DNA of 64,000 bases from Streptomyces cupreus (GCF_014257025.1 NZ_JACMSF010000045.1:1-64000); one strand, 5' to 3'; positions 31,784 to 42,620 are shown, counted from the first letter of the stretch. Translations and numbers: made by a program. Notes: generated from the letters alone by a model not told the origin.

Positions 31784-33178
31784 TCAGGGTTGTGCGTCCT
31801 CCGGGATCGAGACCAGCCACCGCGTGTCCCTGCGCGGGCGCAGGTACAGCGCCCAGTACAGGGTCGCCACCGCCGTGATGCCGCCCGTCCACAGCAGATG
31901 GCTCGTCTCCTGCCGGCTCAGGATGTACGCCAGGACCGCGATCAGCAGGACCGGCATCGCAGGCCACAGGGGCATTCGCCAGGCCGGCGTGTGCTGGTGC
32001 GAGCCTCGGCGGGAGAGGAGCGCGGCTACCGCGACCAGCAGGTACATGCCCGTCACCGACACGCCCGTGACGCCGTACAGGGTGTCCAGGTTCACGAAGC
32101 AGAGCAGGGCGCCGGGGACGCCGACGGCGAGCGTGGCGACCCAAGGGGAGCCGAAGCGGCCGAGCTTGGCGAAGACGGTGTTGACCGGCTCGGGCCAGGC
32201 CTTGTCGCGGGCCGAGGCGAACAGGACGCGGGAGTTCTGGATGACCATGACGATGCCCGCGTTGATGATCGCGAGGGCCACGCAGAGGCTGACGAAGGTG
32301 CCGACCGCGGAGTTGGACCAGGCGTGGACCATGGCGCCGATGTCGCCGCCGGTCAGTTCGGCGAGGTCGGAGGCGCCGAGGGTGATGCCGATGACCGGGA
32401 CCAGGATGATCACGGCGGAGATGCCGAGGGTGGCCAGGACCGTACGGGCGACGTTCTTGCGCGGGTTCTCCAGTTCCTCGGAGAGGTAGACCGCGGTGGA
32501 GAAGCCCTGGGTGACGAAGAGGGCGATGGCGAGCCCGGAGACGATCAGCATGGCCGTCACGGTGTCCACGCCGCCGTCGGCGCCGGCCACCTGGAGGGCG
32601 ACCAGGCTGTCCGGACCGCGCTCGGCGTGGGCGAAGCCGAGGACCGCGACGACGGCCGCCGCGACGACCTCCAGGACCAGGAAGACTCCGGTGATCCAGG
32701 CGTTGGCGCGCAGGTCGAGCAGACCGGCGAGGGTGGCGAGCAGCATGACGCCGGCGCCCGCCATCGACGGGTCGAGGTCGACGATCGGGGCGAGATAGTC
32801 GGCCGTGCCCATCGCGATCACGGGCGGCACGATCATCACGACCAGCAGCGAGAGCACGAAGACCAGCCAGCCCGCGAGGCGTCCGGCCATCGTGGTGACC
32901 ATCGCGTACTCACCGCCGGCGCTCGGGATCAGGGTGCCGAGCTCGGAATAGCAGAACGCGACGGCAATACAGAGCAGGGAGCCGATCGCGATGGTGAGGG
33001 CGGTGGCAGTGCCGAGCGAGCCGAAGAGGTCGGGGACGACCACGAAGAGGGTGGAGGCGGGCGTCACGCAGGAGAGCGTGAGCAGAGTGCCGCCGACGAC
33101 TCCGATCGAACGCTTCAGCTCCGGTGTGGGGGCCGATACGTCATCGGTGACGGGGGACTTCTCCAGCGTGTCGGTCAT
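31784..33178 (-). CDS. APC-family amino acid permease
   Basis: 464 residues with 12 predicted TM helices and the APC superfamily pattern: GGTLLTLSCVTPASTLFVVVPDLF in TM1, CYSELGTLIPSAGGEYAMV after TM2, TQGFSTAVYLSEELENPRKNVARTV before TM6 and NSRVLFASARDKAWP in the TM8-9 loop. It is predicted to import an amino acid or amine by proton symport; specificity is not evident. The ATG at 33178 (MTDTLEKSPVTDD) is chosen because the frame upstream has cysteine- and arginine-rich non-family sequence. Confidence 0.88.
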   Translation of the reverse strand: MTDTLEKSPVTDDVSAPTPELKRSIGVVGGTLLTLSCVTPASTLFVVVPDLFGSLGTATALTIAIGSLLCIAVAFCYSELGTLIPSAGGEYAMVTTMAGRLAGWLVFVLSLLVVMIVPPVIAMGTADYLAPIVDLDPSMAGAGVMLLATLAGLLDLRANAWITGVFLVLEVVAAAVVAVLGFAHAERGPDSLVALQVAGADGGVDTVTAMLIVSGLAIALFVTQGFSTAVYLSEELENPRKNVARTVLATLGISAVIILVPVIGITLGASDLAELTGGDIGAMVHAWSNSAVGTFVSLCVALAIINAGIVMVIQNSRVLFASARDKAWPEPVNTVFAKLGRFGSPWVATLAVGVPGALLCFVNLDTLYGVTGVSVTGMYLLVAVAALLSRRGSHQHTPAWRMPLWPAMPVLLIAVLAYILSRQETSHLLWTGGITAVATLYWALYLRPRRDTRWLVSIPEDAQP

Positions 33179-33455
33179 GCGGCGGTTCCGATCGACTCGT
33201 GCGGCGGTGGTTCGGAATGGAACACCGACGAAAACCATTGCGTCAATGGCTGTATACCTACGAAATCCGCAGCAAAAGCAGCCTCTTGATCGCGTAAACA
33301 GCAGAACAGGCAAGCCGTTTCGGTTTTTGTCGCCGTGCGGGAACCGCAAGGCGAAGGTCGAAAAAACTGCCGGGGTCCGGCATACGGACGTGTCAGTGGG
33401 GCCCGCTAGAGTCCCCCTGTCGCACAGAGAAGACACAGTGAATGGGTGGGGACAC

Positions 33456-34304
33456 ATGAAGCTGAGGCACACCACGGCCTGGGTGGGGTTCACGGCGGCG
33501 GCTCTGGTGGCGGCCACCGGATGCGGATCCGAGGCGGCCAAGGAGACCACGAAGAAGGCGGCCGAGGCGGTCACCAACTCGGACAAGATCATGGCGGCGC
33601 TGGCCCGCGCCACCGACCGGACCGAGGAGCTCGGTTCCGCCGAGGTGAGTATGTCGACCGACCTGGGCACCGGTACGCCGATAGCCATGGACGGCACCTA
33701 CTCGTGGGGCGACGGCATGGCCTACGACATCCAGATGGACACCAAGGCCGCCCAGATGGAGTCGCTCCAGGACGACCCGACGATCCACTGTCTGCTCGTC
33801 GACGGCGTCTACTACTACGACGTCGACCCGCAGCCCTCAGGACCGATCGAGGGCAAGGAGTGGATCAAGATCGACTCCTCCGCGGTGTTCGGCGAGAGCG
33901 GCAGCCAGGCCTACAAGGGCGGCGGCGACAGCGGCAACCCGACGGCCTCCCTGAAGGGACTGAAGTACGCCGACGACGTCGAGGACCTCGGCACCGAGAC
34001 GGTGAACGGCCAGAGCACGACCCACTACCGGGCCGTGCTCGACGAGGAGGACATGGGCCAGTTCAAGGAGGCCTACAGCGGCGAGGACAGCATGCTGGGC
34101 GACATGACCGGCGGCGCCACCACGATGGCCATGGACATCTGGGTCAACGACAAGGACCTGCCCGTCCGTCTGAAGCAGGTCATGGGCCAGATGTCGATCT
34201 CCATGGACTTCGCCAAGTTCGGCGCCACGAAGGACATCTCCGCCCCGCCGGCCGCCGAGACCGTCGACCTCACCGACGAGCTCAAGGCGAACAACGGCCA
34301 GTGA
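33456..34304 (+). CDS. Secreted lipoprotein (LppX/LprG-like fold likely)
   Basis: 282 residues. The signal peptide ends in the lipobox VAATGCGS (Cys at 24), so it is a predicted lipoprotein. The mature part begins with a coiled, lysine-rich stretch (ETTKKAAEAVTNSDKIMAALARATDRTE) and continues with beta-rich sequence containing TVNGQSTTHYRAVLD and DIWVNDKDLPVRLKQVMG. These segments are typical of actinobacterial LppX/LprAFG-like lipoproteins, which carry lipids across the envelope. The ligand is unknown. It is monocistronic, with a strong terminator. Confidence 0.85.
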   Translation: MKLRHTTAWVGFTAAALVAATGCGSEAAKETTKKAAEAVTNSDKIMAALARATDRTEELGSAEVSMSTDLGTGTPIAMDGTYSWGDGMAYDIQMDTKAAQMESLQDDPTIHCLLVDGVYYYDVDPQPSGPIEGKEWIKIDSSAVFGESGSQAYKGGGDSGNPTASLKGLKYADDVEDLGTETVNGQSTTHYRAVLDEEDMGQFKEAYSGEDSMLGDMTGGATTMAMDIWVNDKDLPVRLKQVMGQMSISMDFAKFGATKDISAPPAAETVDLTDELKANNGQ

Positions 34305-34310
34305 CACGAC

Positions 34311-34344
34311 CGGGCCCGGGCACTTCTCCAAGTGCCCGGGCCCG
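34311..34344. terminator. Strong stem-loop between lipoprotein gene and mmsA
   Basis: Perfect 15-bp stem CGGGCCCGGGCACTT / AAGTGCCCGGGCCCG with a 4-base loop, between two convergent genes; probably bidirectional. Confidence 0.9.
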
Positions 34345-34352
34345 CAAGTGAC

Positions 34353-35855
<1,503 letters not shown>

Positions 35856-35869
35856 GACCAAGAACTCCT

Positions 35870-37747
35870 TCACAGATGGCGGCGTCGGGTAGAGACGTGC
35901 CGGTCGTACTCGTCGCGGGCCTTGACCGCCGACGGTCGGGTCGCGGTCTCGGCCACAGGAACATCCCACCAGGCCTGCGCTGCGGGCGCGCCCGACACTG
36001 TGTCTGCCGTTTCGGTCTCCACGTAGACACATGTGGGAGTGTCGGCGGCCCGCGCCTCGGCGAGCGCCGCGCGCAGGTCCCGGACGGTCTTCGCGCGCAG
36101 CACGCGCATGCCGAGGCTGGCCGCGTTGGCGGCGAGATCGACGGGGAGCGGGGCGCCCGTATAGGTGCCGTCGTCCGCCCGGAAGCGGTAGGCGGTGCCG
36201 AACCGCTCGCCGCCCACCGACTCCGACAGGCCGCCGATGGACGCGTACCCGTGGTTCTGCACGAGCAGCATCTTGATGGCGATGCCCTCCTGCACGGCGG
36301 TGACGATCTCCGTCGGCATCATCAGATAGGTGCCGTCGCCGACCAGCGCCCAGACATTGCGCTCGGGGGCGGCCATCTTCACGCCGATCGCGGCCGGGAT
36401 CTCGTAGCCCATGCAGGAGTAGCCGTACTCCAGGTGGTACTGGTCGGCCGAGCGGGCCCGCCACAGCTTGTGCAGATCGCCGGGGAGCGAACCGGCCGCG
36501 TTGATGATCACGTCCGACTCGTCCACCACGGCGTCCAGCGCGCCGATGACCTGCGGCTGGGTCGGCCGTACGTCCGGTTCCTCGGCCTCGAAGCAGGCGT
36601 CGACGCGATGCTCCCAGACCGCCTTGTCCTCGGTGTACTCGGCGACGTACGACGGCGCGACCCGGTGGCCGTGCATCTCCAGCCTCGTGGTCAGCTCCTC
36701 CAGGCCGGTGCGGGCGTCCGCGATCAGGGGCGTACCGGCGAGCTTGTGGCCGTCGAAGGGCGCGATGTTGAGGTTGAGGAAACGCACGCCCCGCTGCTGG
36801 AAGAGGGTGCCGGAGGCGGTGGTGAAGTCGGTGTACCGGGTGCCGACGCCGATCACCAGGTCGGCGGTGCGGGCCAGTTCGTCGGCGGTCGCGGTGCCGG
36901 TGTGGCCGATGCCGCCGACGTCCTGGGGGTGGTCGAAGCGCAGGGAGCCCTTTCCGGCCTGGGTGGAGGCCACCGGGATGCCGGTGACGCTCGCGAACTC
37001 GGCGAGGGCCTCCTCGGCGCGGCTGTGGTGGACTCCGCCGCCGGCGACGACGAGGGGCCGCCGCGCCATGCGGATCGCCGTCACGGCCTCGGCGAGCTCG
37101 GTCGGGTCGGCTCCTGGCCGTCGTACGACCCAGGTGCGGTCGGCGAAGAACTCCTCCGGCCAGTCGTACGCCTCCGCCTGTACGTCCTGGGGCAGGGCGA
37201 GGGTGACCGCGCCGGTCTCGACCGGGTCGGTGAGGACGCGTACGGCCTGGAGGGCGGCCGGGATCAGGGCCTCGGGGCGGGTGACACGGTCGAAGTACTT
37301 GGACACCGGGCGCAGACAGTCGTTGACGCTGAGGTCGCCCGCGTACGGGACTTCGAGCTGCTGGAGGACCGGGTCGGCGGGGCGGGTGGCGAAGATGTCG
37401 CCGGGGAGCAGCAGGACCGGGAGGTGGTTGATGGTCGCGAGGGCGGCGCCGGTGACCAGGTTGGTCGCACCCGGACCGATCGACGTCGTCACCGCATGCG
37501 TGGACAGCCGGTTCGACTGGCGGGCGTAGCCGACGGCCGCGTGCACCATGGATTGCTCGTTGCGGCCCTGGTGGTACGGCATGACATCGGCGTACTCGAC
37601 GAGTGCCTGGCCGAGTCCGGCGACGTTGCCATGGCCGAAGATGCCCCAGGTCGCGCCGATCAGCCGGTGTCGTACGCCGTCGCGTTCGGTGTACTGGGCG
37701 GCGAGGAAACGGACCAGCGCCTGCGCGACGGTCAGCCTGATCGTCAT
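35870..37747 (-). CDS. iolD: 3D-trihydroxycyclohexane-1,2-dione acylhydrolase
   Basis: 625 residues of the ThDP-dependent enzyme superfamily. The N-terminal domain contains AAQYTERDGVRHRLIGATWGIFGHGNVAGLGQAL and the glutamate-containing HAAVGYARQSNRL region. The C-terminal ThDP motif is ALVGDGTYLMMPTEIVTAVQEGIAIKMLLVQNHGYASIGGLS. It hydrolyses the diketo ring of the inosose-derived intermediate to 5-deoxy-glucuronate. The ATG overlaps the iolB stop (ATGA), so translation is coupled. Length matches the family. Confidence 0.93.
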   Translation of the reverse strand: MTIRLTVAQALVRFLAAQYTERDGVRHRLIGATWGIFGHGNVAGLGQALVEYADVMPYHQGRNEQSMVHAAVGYARQSNRLSTHAVTTSIGPGATNLVTGAALATINHLPVLLLPGDIFATRPADPVLQQLEVPYAGDLSVNDCLRPVSKYFDRVTRPEALIPAALQAVRVLTDPVETGAVTLALPQDVQAEAYDWPEEFFADRTWVVRRPGADPTELAEAVTAIRMARRPLVVAGGGVHHSRAEEALAEFASVTGIPVASTQAGKGSLRFDHPQDVGGIGHTGTATADELARTADLVIGVGTRYTDFTTASGTLFQQRGVRFLNLNIAPFDGHKLAGTPLIADARTGLEELTTRLEMHGHRVAPSYVAEYTEDKAVWEHRVDACFEAEEPDVRPTQPQVIGALDAVVDESDVIINAAGSLPGDLHKLWRARSADQYHLEYGYSCMGYEIPAAIGVKMAAPERNVWALVGDGTYLMMPTEIVTAVQEGIAIKMLLVQNHGYASIGGLSESVGGERFGTAYRFRADDGTYTGAPLPVDLAANAASLGMRVLRAKTVRDLRAALAEARAADTPTCVYVETETADTVSGAPAAQAWWDVPVAETATRPSAVKARDEYDRHVSTRRRHL

Positions 37748-38568
37748 CGGTAGCCCCCTGTGCCTTCTACGTGGGCCGGGTGGAAGCAGATCCGCCATTC
37801 GCGGGTCTCGCCCGGGCCCGCCATGACGTTCAGGTAGTACATGTCGTGGCCGGGCTGGGCGATCGACGGGCCGTGCCAGCCGTCGGGGACGAGGACGACA
37901 TCACCCGAGCGGACCTCCGCGAGCACATCGGAGCCGCCCTCCCGGGAGGGGGAGACCCGCTGGTAGCCAAAGCCGTGCGGGCCGTCGATCTCGAAGTAGT
38001 AGATCTCCTCCAGCTCCGCCTCCTCCCCCGGCCGGTGCTCGTCGTGCTTGTGCGGCGGGTACGAGGACCAGTTGCCGCCGGGGGTGATCACCTCGACGGC
38101 GATCAGCCTGTCGCACTCGAAGGCGTCGGCGGAGGCGAAGTTGCGCACATGGCGCAGCCGGTTGCCGCTGCCGCGCTCCTCCATGGGGACCTCCGGCGCG
38201 GGGCCGTAGCGGGCGGGGAGTCGTCGCTCGCACCTTGCTCCTGCCAAAGCAAAGCGGCCACCCGCGCCGGAGGCGATCTGAACCCGGGCGTCCCGGGGCA
38301 CGTACGCGAAGTCGGTGACCGACGCGAACACGTTTTCCCGGCCCAGGAGTTGGAACTCCTGCTGTTCTGTTTGCACCGTACAACCACCGCTGAGGGGCAG
38401 CACGATCCACTCGCTGTCACCGGTGGCGAAGGCATGCGTGCCACCCGGCTCCAGCTCGACGATCCGCAGGCTGGAGTAGGTCCAGCCGGCCCGCTTGGGG
38501 TCGATGTCCAGGGCGTGGTTCGCGCCCGCGGTCGCGCCCTTTCGGACGTACAGCTCACTGTTCGTCAT
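37744..38568 (-). CDS. iolB: 5-deoxy-glucuronate isomerase
   Basis: 274 residues, a KduI/IolB bicupin. Typical sequence: GGTHAFATGDSEWIVLPLSGGCTV in the first cupin; NWSSYPPHKHDEHRPGEEAELEEIYYFEI with the metal-binding His and Glu residues, then DVVLVPDGWHGPSIAQPGHDMYYLNVMAGP in the second. It converts 5-deoxy-glucuronate to 5-dehydro-2-deoxy-gluconate, the IolC substrate. It starts 8 bases after the stop of the aldolase-like gene and overlaps iolD. Confidence 0.93.
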   Translation of the reverse strand: MTNSELYVRKGATAGANHALDIDPKRAGWTYSSLRIVELEPGGTHAFATGDSEWIVLPLSGGCTVQTEQQEFQLLGRENVFASVTDFAYVPRDARVQIASGAGGRFALAGARCERRLPARYGPAPEVPMEERGSGNRLRHVRNFASADAFECDRLIAVEVITPGGNWSSYPPHKHDEHRPGEEAELEEIYYFEIDGPHGFGYQRVSPSREGGSDVLAEVRSGDVVLVPDGWHGPSIAQPGHDMYYLNVMAGPGETREWRICFHPAHVEGTGGYR

Positions 38569-38575
38569 GCGGCCC

Positions 38576-39466
38576 TCACAGCAGTCCTACGGCGGTGTCC
38601 ACGGCGGCGGTCACATCGCCGTCCGCCGGATACAGCAGCGAACGGCCGACCACCAGGCCGCGCACGGTGGGAAGTTGGAGGGCGCCTCGCCACTTCTCGT
38701 AGGCGGCGACCTGGTCCTCTGCGGAGTCCCCTATGTCGCCCCCGAGGAGCACCGCGGGCAGCGTCGACGTCTCCATGACCTGGGCCATGTCGTCCGGGTT
38801 GTCGGTGACCGGGACCTTGAGCCAGGTGTAGGCCGAACTGCCGCCGAGGCCCGAGGCGATGGCGATGGACCGGGTGACCGCTTCGGCGGAGAGATCGTTG
38901 CGGAGCTTCCCGTCGGGCGTGCGACGGCTGATGAACGGCTCGACGAACACCGGGAGTTGCCGGGCGGCCATCTCGTCGACGGCCCGGGCGGTGGACTCCA
39001 GGGTGTTCAGGGAGCCCGGGTCGTCGTAGTCGATGCGCAGCAGCAGCTTTCCGGCGTCGAAGCCGAGGCGCCGGATGTCCTCGGGGCGGTGGCCCGTGAA
39101 GCGGTCGTCTAGTTCGAAGGCGGCGCCCTGGAGTCCGCCCCGGTTCATCGAGCCCATGACGACCCGGTCGTCGAGGGCTCCGAGCAGGAGCAGGTCGTCG
39201 AGGATGTCGGCGGTGGCGAGGACTCCGTCCACGCCGGGGCGGGAGAGCGCGAGGCAGAGGCGTTCGAGCAGGTCGGCGCGGTTGGCCATGGCGAACTTGC
39301 GGTCGCCGACGCCGAGCGCTCCGCGGGCGGGGTGGTCGGCGGCGACGATCATCAGGCGGCCGGAGTCACCGAGGAGCGGCCTGCGGCGTCGGCGGGCGGC
39401 GGCCTCGGCGATGGCCTCGGGGTGGCGGGTGCGGGTGCGGACCAGCTCCGCGATGTCGACGGTCAC
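38576..39466 (-). CDS. Cgl0158-family TIM-barrel aldolase (inositol pathway)
   Basis: 296 residues. The sequence GRLMIVAADHPARGALGVG, RPGVDGVLATADILDDLLLLG, RIDYDD and WLKVPV shows the DeoC/FbaB-like (beta/alpha)8 barrel with a Schiff-base lysine candidate in the WLKVPV strand. This family, first noted in the Corynebacterium inositol cluster, sits where Bacillus has iolJ. Its likely job is cleavage of 2-deoxy-5-keto-gluconate-6-phosphate to DHAP and malonate semialdehyde; that assignment is from context. Its ATG overlaps the iolC stop. Confidence 0.8.
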   Translation of the reverse strand: MTVDIAELVRTRTRHPEAIAEAAARRRRRPLLGDSGRLMIVAADHPARGALGVGDRKFAMANRADLLERLCLALSRPGVDGVLATADILDDLLLLGALDDRVVMGSMNRGGLQGAAFELDDRFTGHRPEDIRRLGFDAGKLLLRIDYDDPGSLNTLESTARAVDEMAARQLPVFVEPFISRRTPDGKLRNDLSAEAVTRSIAIASGLGGSSAYTWLKVPVTDNPDDMAQVMETSTLPAVLLGGDIGDSAEDQVAAYEKWRGALQLPTVRGLVVGRSLLYPADGDVTAAVDTAVGLL

Positions 39467-40530
39467 TGGTCGGCCTCGGCTTCGCCTTCGGTCCCTGTTG
39501 TGTTACCACCCGCACCAACTCTTTCGTTGTCGGGTGCGGGTGGCCCCTGTGGGACGGTCTCGCCATCGGCGGCTGCGGGTGTGTGCACGGCTCCAGCCGT
39601 CAGGGCCGCCGTTACCTCCGCCTGTGTGGGCATCGCCGAGGAGCATTCCAGGCGGGAGGCGACGATGGCGCCCGCGGCGTTGGCGTGGCGCATGGTCGTT
39701 TCCAGGTCCCAGCCGTTGAGCAGGCCGTGGCACAGGGAGCCGCCGAAGGCGTCGCCGGCGCCGAGGCCGTTGAGGACGGTCACCGGGAGCGGGGGGACCT
39801 CGGCCTGGTCGCCGTCGCGGTGCACGGCCAGTACGCCCTTCGGGCCCTGTTTCACCACGGCGAGTTCCACTCCGGCGTCGAGCAGGGCGCGAGCGGCCGC
39901 GTGCGGTTCGCGGACTCCGGTGGCGACCTCCACCTCGTCGAGATTTCCGACGGCGACGGTGGTGTGCTTGAGGGCTTCGGCGTAGAAGGGGCGGGCGGCT
40001 TCGGGGTCGCTCCAGAACATCGGGCGCCAGTCGAGGTCGAAGACCGTGATGCCGGACTTGGCGCGGTCGGCGAGCGCCGCGAGGGTCGCCGTACGGCTGG
40101 GCTCCGCGCTCAGACCGGTGCCGGTCACCCAGAAGATACGGGCGTCGCGGATGGCGTCGAGGTCGAGTTCGTGGGCGTCGATCTCCAGGTCGGGCGCCTT
40201 GGGCTGCCGGTAGAAGTACAGCGGGAAGTCGTCCGGCGGGAACACCTCGCAGAAGGTGACCGGGGTGGGCAGGCCCTGGACCGGGGTCACCCAGCGGTCG
40301 TCGACGCCGAAGTCCCGCAGGGCCTCGTGCAGATAGGCGCCGAAGGGGTCGTCGCCGGTGCGGGTGATGACGGCGGTGTTCCGGCCCAGCCGGGCGGCGG
40401 CGACCGCGACGTTGGCCGCCGAGCCGCCGAGGAACTTGCCGAAGGAGGTGACCTGCGGCAGGGGGACGCCCGTCTGCAGCGGATACAGGTCCACCCCGAT
40501 CCGCCCCATGGTGATCAGGTCGTACGCCAT
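39463..40530 (-). CDS. iolC: 5-dehydro-2-deoxygluconokinase
   Basis: 355 residues, a PfkB/ribokinase-fold sugar kinase. The N-terminal MAYDLITMGRIGVDLYPLQTG and KFLGGSAANVAVAAARLG are IolC-like. The C-terminal catalytic motif is NGLGAGDAFGGSLCHGL (catalytic Asp). It phosphorylates 5-dehydro-2-deoxy-gluconate. A 55-residue proline/alanine-rich tail extends beyond the usual kinase end. It is the promoter-proximal gene of the five-gene minus-strand operon, whose control region holds a GntR-like site. Confidence 0.92.
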   Translation of the reverse strand: MAYDLITMGRIGVDLYPLQTGVPLPQVTSFGKFLGGSAANVAVAAARLGRNTAVITRTGDDPFGAYLHEALRDFGVDDRWVTPVQGLPTPVTFCEVFPPDDFPLYFYRQPKAPDLEIDAHELDLDAIRDARIFWVTGTGLSAEPSRTATLAALADRAKSGITVFDLDWRPMFWSDPEAARPFYAEALKHTTVAVGNLDEVEVATGVREPHAAARALLDAGVELAVVKQGPKGVLAVHRDGDQAEVPPLPVTVLNGLGAGDAFGGSLCHGLLNGWDLETTMRHANAAGAIVASRLECSSAMPTQAEVTAALTAGAVHTPAAADGETVPQGPPAPDNERVGAGGNTTGTEGEAEADQ

Positions 40531-40583
40531 CGCGTTCCCTTCGTATCGGCTCTCCCCGGCTTTCTAGCCCCGTGGACGGAGCC

Positions 40584-40625
40584 CTGTCAATGTTTTGTCC
40601 AGACATTCGGACCAGACCTTGACAG
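40584..40625. promoter_or_regulatory. Divergent iol control region with GntR-like operator
   Basis: TGTCCAGACA (40596-40605: TGTC, 2-base centre, GACA) matches the usual shape of GntR-family operators. It is bracketed by a wide inverted repeat CTGTCAA (40584-40590) / TTGACAG (40619-40625). It lies 54 bases upstream of iolC and about 50 bases upstream of the divergent isomerase gene. No gntR gene is present in the window. Confidence 0.6.
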
Positions 40626-40655
40626 CGTTTGCGGCACGGGCCGAAGCTGGCGGCC

Positions 40656-41582
40656 ATGACGTCGTTGTCACCCCAGTCGCCCCCGCCCTCACTGTCGCGC
40701 ATCCGGATCGGCTCGGCGCCCGATTCATGGGGCGTGTGGTTCCCCGACGACCCGTTGCAGGTGCCCTGGCAGCGCTTTCTCGACGAGGTCGCGGACTCCG
40801 GGTACGAGTGGATCGAACTGGGCCCGTACGGGTATCTGCCCACCGATCCTTCGGTGCTCGCGGAGGAGACGGCACGGCGTGGGCTGAAGGTGTCCGCCGG
40901 GACCGTCTTCACCGGGCTGCACCATGGCGTGGACGTCTGGGACAGGACCTGGGCCCATGTCTCCGACATCGCCGCGCTCACCCAGGCCATGGGAGCGTCC
41001 CATCTGGTGGTCATCCCGTCCTTCTGGCGGGACGACAAGACCGGTGAGGTGCTGGAGCCGAGCTCTCTCACGGCCGAGCAGTGGCGGAATCTCACCTCGC
41101 TGACCGAGCGTCTCGGGCGGGAGGTGCGGGAGCGGTACGGGCTGCGGATCGTGGTGCATCCGCACGCCGACACGCATATCGACACCGAGGAGAACGTCAT
41201 CCGGTTCCTCGACGGGACGGACTCCTCTCTGGTGTCGCTGTGTCTGGACACCGGGCACTACGCCTATTGCGGCGGGGACAGTGTGAAGCTCATCGAGACG
41301 TACGGGTCGCGGATCGGGTACCTGCATCTGAAGCAGGTGGATCCGGCGGTGCTGGCGGAGGTCCGGGCTGAGGGGACGCCGTTCGGTCCCGCGGTGGCCA
41401 AGGGCGTGATGTGCGAGCCGCCGTCGGGGGTGCCGGCGCTCGGTCCTGTTCTGGAGGCCGCTCAGGGGCTGGGAGTCGACCTGTTCGCGATCGTCGAGCA
41501 GGACATGTATCCGTGCGCGGCGGATGTGCCGTTGCCCATTGCTCGGCGGACCCGGGCGTTTTTGCGGTCTTGTGGGGCTTGA
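40656..41582 (+). CDS. Sugar-phosphate isomerase/epimerase TIM barrel (IolE/IolI-like)
   Basis: 308 residues, AP-endonuclease-2/xylose-isomerase-like barrel. Key segments are IRIGSAPDSWGVWFPDDP, EWIELGPYGYLP, RIVVHPHADTHIDT, LCLDTGHYAYCGGD and YLHLKQVDP, with metal-binding His, Asp and Glu residues in the standard places (final EQDMYP). This family includes inosose dehydratase (IolE) and inosose isomerase (IolI). Since iolE is needed and no other candidate is visible, dehydration of scyllo-inosose is the leading guess. The ATG at 40656 removes an upstream extension unlike the family; its Shine-Dalgarno is weak. Confidence 0.8.
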   Translation: MTSLSPQSPPPSLSRIRIGSAPDSWGVWFPDDPLQVPWQRFLDEVADSGYEWIELGPYGYLPTDPSVLAEETARRGLKVSAGTVFTGLHHGVDVWDRTWAHVSDIAALTQAMGASHLVVIPSFWRDDKTGEVLEPSSLTAEQWRNLTSLTERLGREVRERYGLRIVVHPHADTHIDTEENVIRFLDGTDSSLVSLCLDTGHYAYCGGDSVKLIETYGSRIGYLHLKQVDPAVLAEVRAEGTPFGPAVAKGVMCEPPSGVPALGPVLEAAQGLGVDLFAIVEQDMYPCAADVPLPIARRTRAFLRSCGA

Positions 41583-41597
41583 GGGTCGCCTAACGGG

Positions 41598-42620
41598 GTG
41601 CCGAGTGCTGTGATTGCGCGTGTGCGGGTTGTGGTGGGCCGGTCGCGCGGTTCCCCCGCCCCTGAGGGAGTCAATGCTCTGTTGGAGGAGGGGCTCGTGC
41701 GGGTTCTGGGCGGAGAGAGTCCCTCTGGCTCCTGGGAGTTCGCCCTCACCCTGCCCCATCCCCGGTTGCGGCCCGGAGTGATCAGTTATCGCGGGTTCCG
41801 GCTCGGGTTCGAGCGGCCTCGGCGGCGGTTGGAGACTCCGATCGGGGCGGCGACCTTGCTGCTCGGGTTCGGGGAGCCCGTGCGGGTGCTGCGGCCGGGG
41901 CGGCTGCCCGACACACGCGTGTCGTTGTTCTGCGGGCCCACCACCACCCCGGCCGTCGGTGAGCACAGTGGGCGGCTGGCCGGGATCGAGGTGCTGCTCA
42001 CGCCCTGGGCCGCGTTCACACTGTTCGGCACGCCGCAGTACGAACTCGCCGACCGCACCGTCGATCCCGACGAACTGCCGCACGCCTTGGACATCGGGGT
42101 CGGTGAACTGGCGGGCGCGCTGGCAGCGTTGCCGTCCTGGGAGAACCGGTTCGCGCTGCTGGACGATGTGTTCGCGCGCTGGTCCGAGGCCGGGGTGCCC
42201 AGTTCGGAACGGGTGGTGCGGGCCTGGTCGGAGCTGGTGCGCAGTGGTGGCGCGATGCCGGTGCCGCGGCTCGCGGAGGAGGTCGGCTGGAGCGTACGGC
42301 ACCTGGAGAGCCGGTTCCGTGAGCAGATCGGCCTCGGCCCGAAGGCGGCGGCCCGGGTGCTGCGGTTGCAGCGGGCCCGGCGGTTGCTGGTGGCCGGACG
42401 CGGGGTCGCGGAGACCGCGGCCGCCTGCGGGTTCTACGACCAGGCCCATCTGAGCGGTGAGTTCAAGGCGATGACGGGGTGTACGCCTCGGGAGTTCACG
42501 GCCGCCCGGCGATTGCCGGTTCAGGCGGCGGACGGGTCCCCGGTCGCGGACCGGCTGGCGGGCGAGGCCACGAGCCTGGTGCTCGCGTCGGGCGGCAGTT
42601 CGGTTTTTTCCAATACGTGA
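41598..42620 (+). CDS. AraC-family transcriptional regulator
   Basis: 340 residues. A variable N-terminal sensing domain (with EHSGRLAGIEVLLTPWAAFTLFGTP) is followed by a C-terminal AraC/XylS DNA-binding domain at about 215-310. This has two helix-turn-helix units: VPRLAEEVGWSVRHLESRFREQIG and GVAETAAACGFYDQAHLSGEFKAMTGCTPREF. The ligand is unknown. It starts 15 bases after the isomerase gene on the same strand, so it may be co-transcribed and could regulate inositol genes, but the family has many roles. Confidence 0.88.
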   Translation: MPSAVIARVRVVVGRSRGSPAPEGVNALLEEGLVRVLGGESPSGSWEFALTLPHPRLRPGVISYRGFRLGFERPRRRLETPIGAATLLLGFGEPVRVLRPGRLPDTRVSLFCGPTTTPAVGEHSGRLAGIEVLLTPWAAFTLFGTPQYELADRTVDPDELPHALDIGVGELAGALAALPSWENRFALLDDVFARWSEAGVPSSERVVRAWSELVRSGGAMPVPRLAEEVGWSVRHLESRFREQIGLGPKAAARVLRLQRARRLLVAGRGVAETAAACGFYDQAHLSGEFKAMTGCTPREFTAARRLPVQAADGSPVADRLAGEATSLVLASGGSSVFSNT

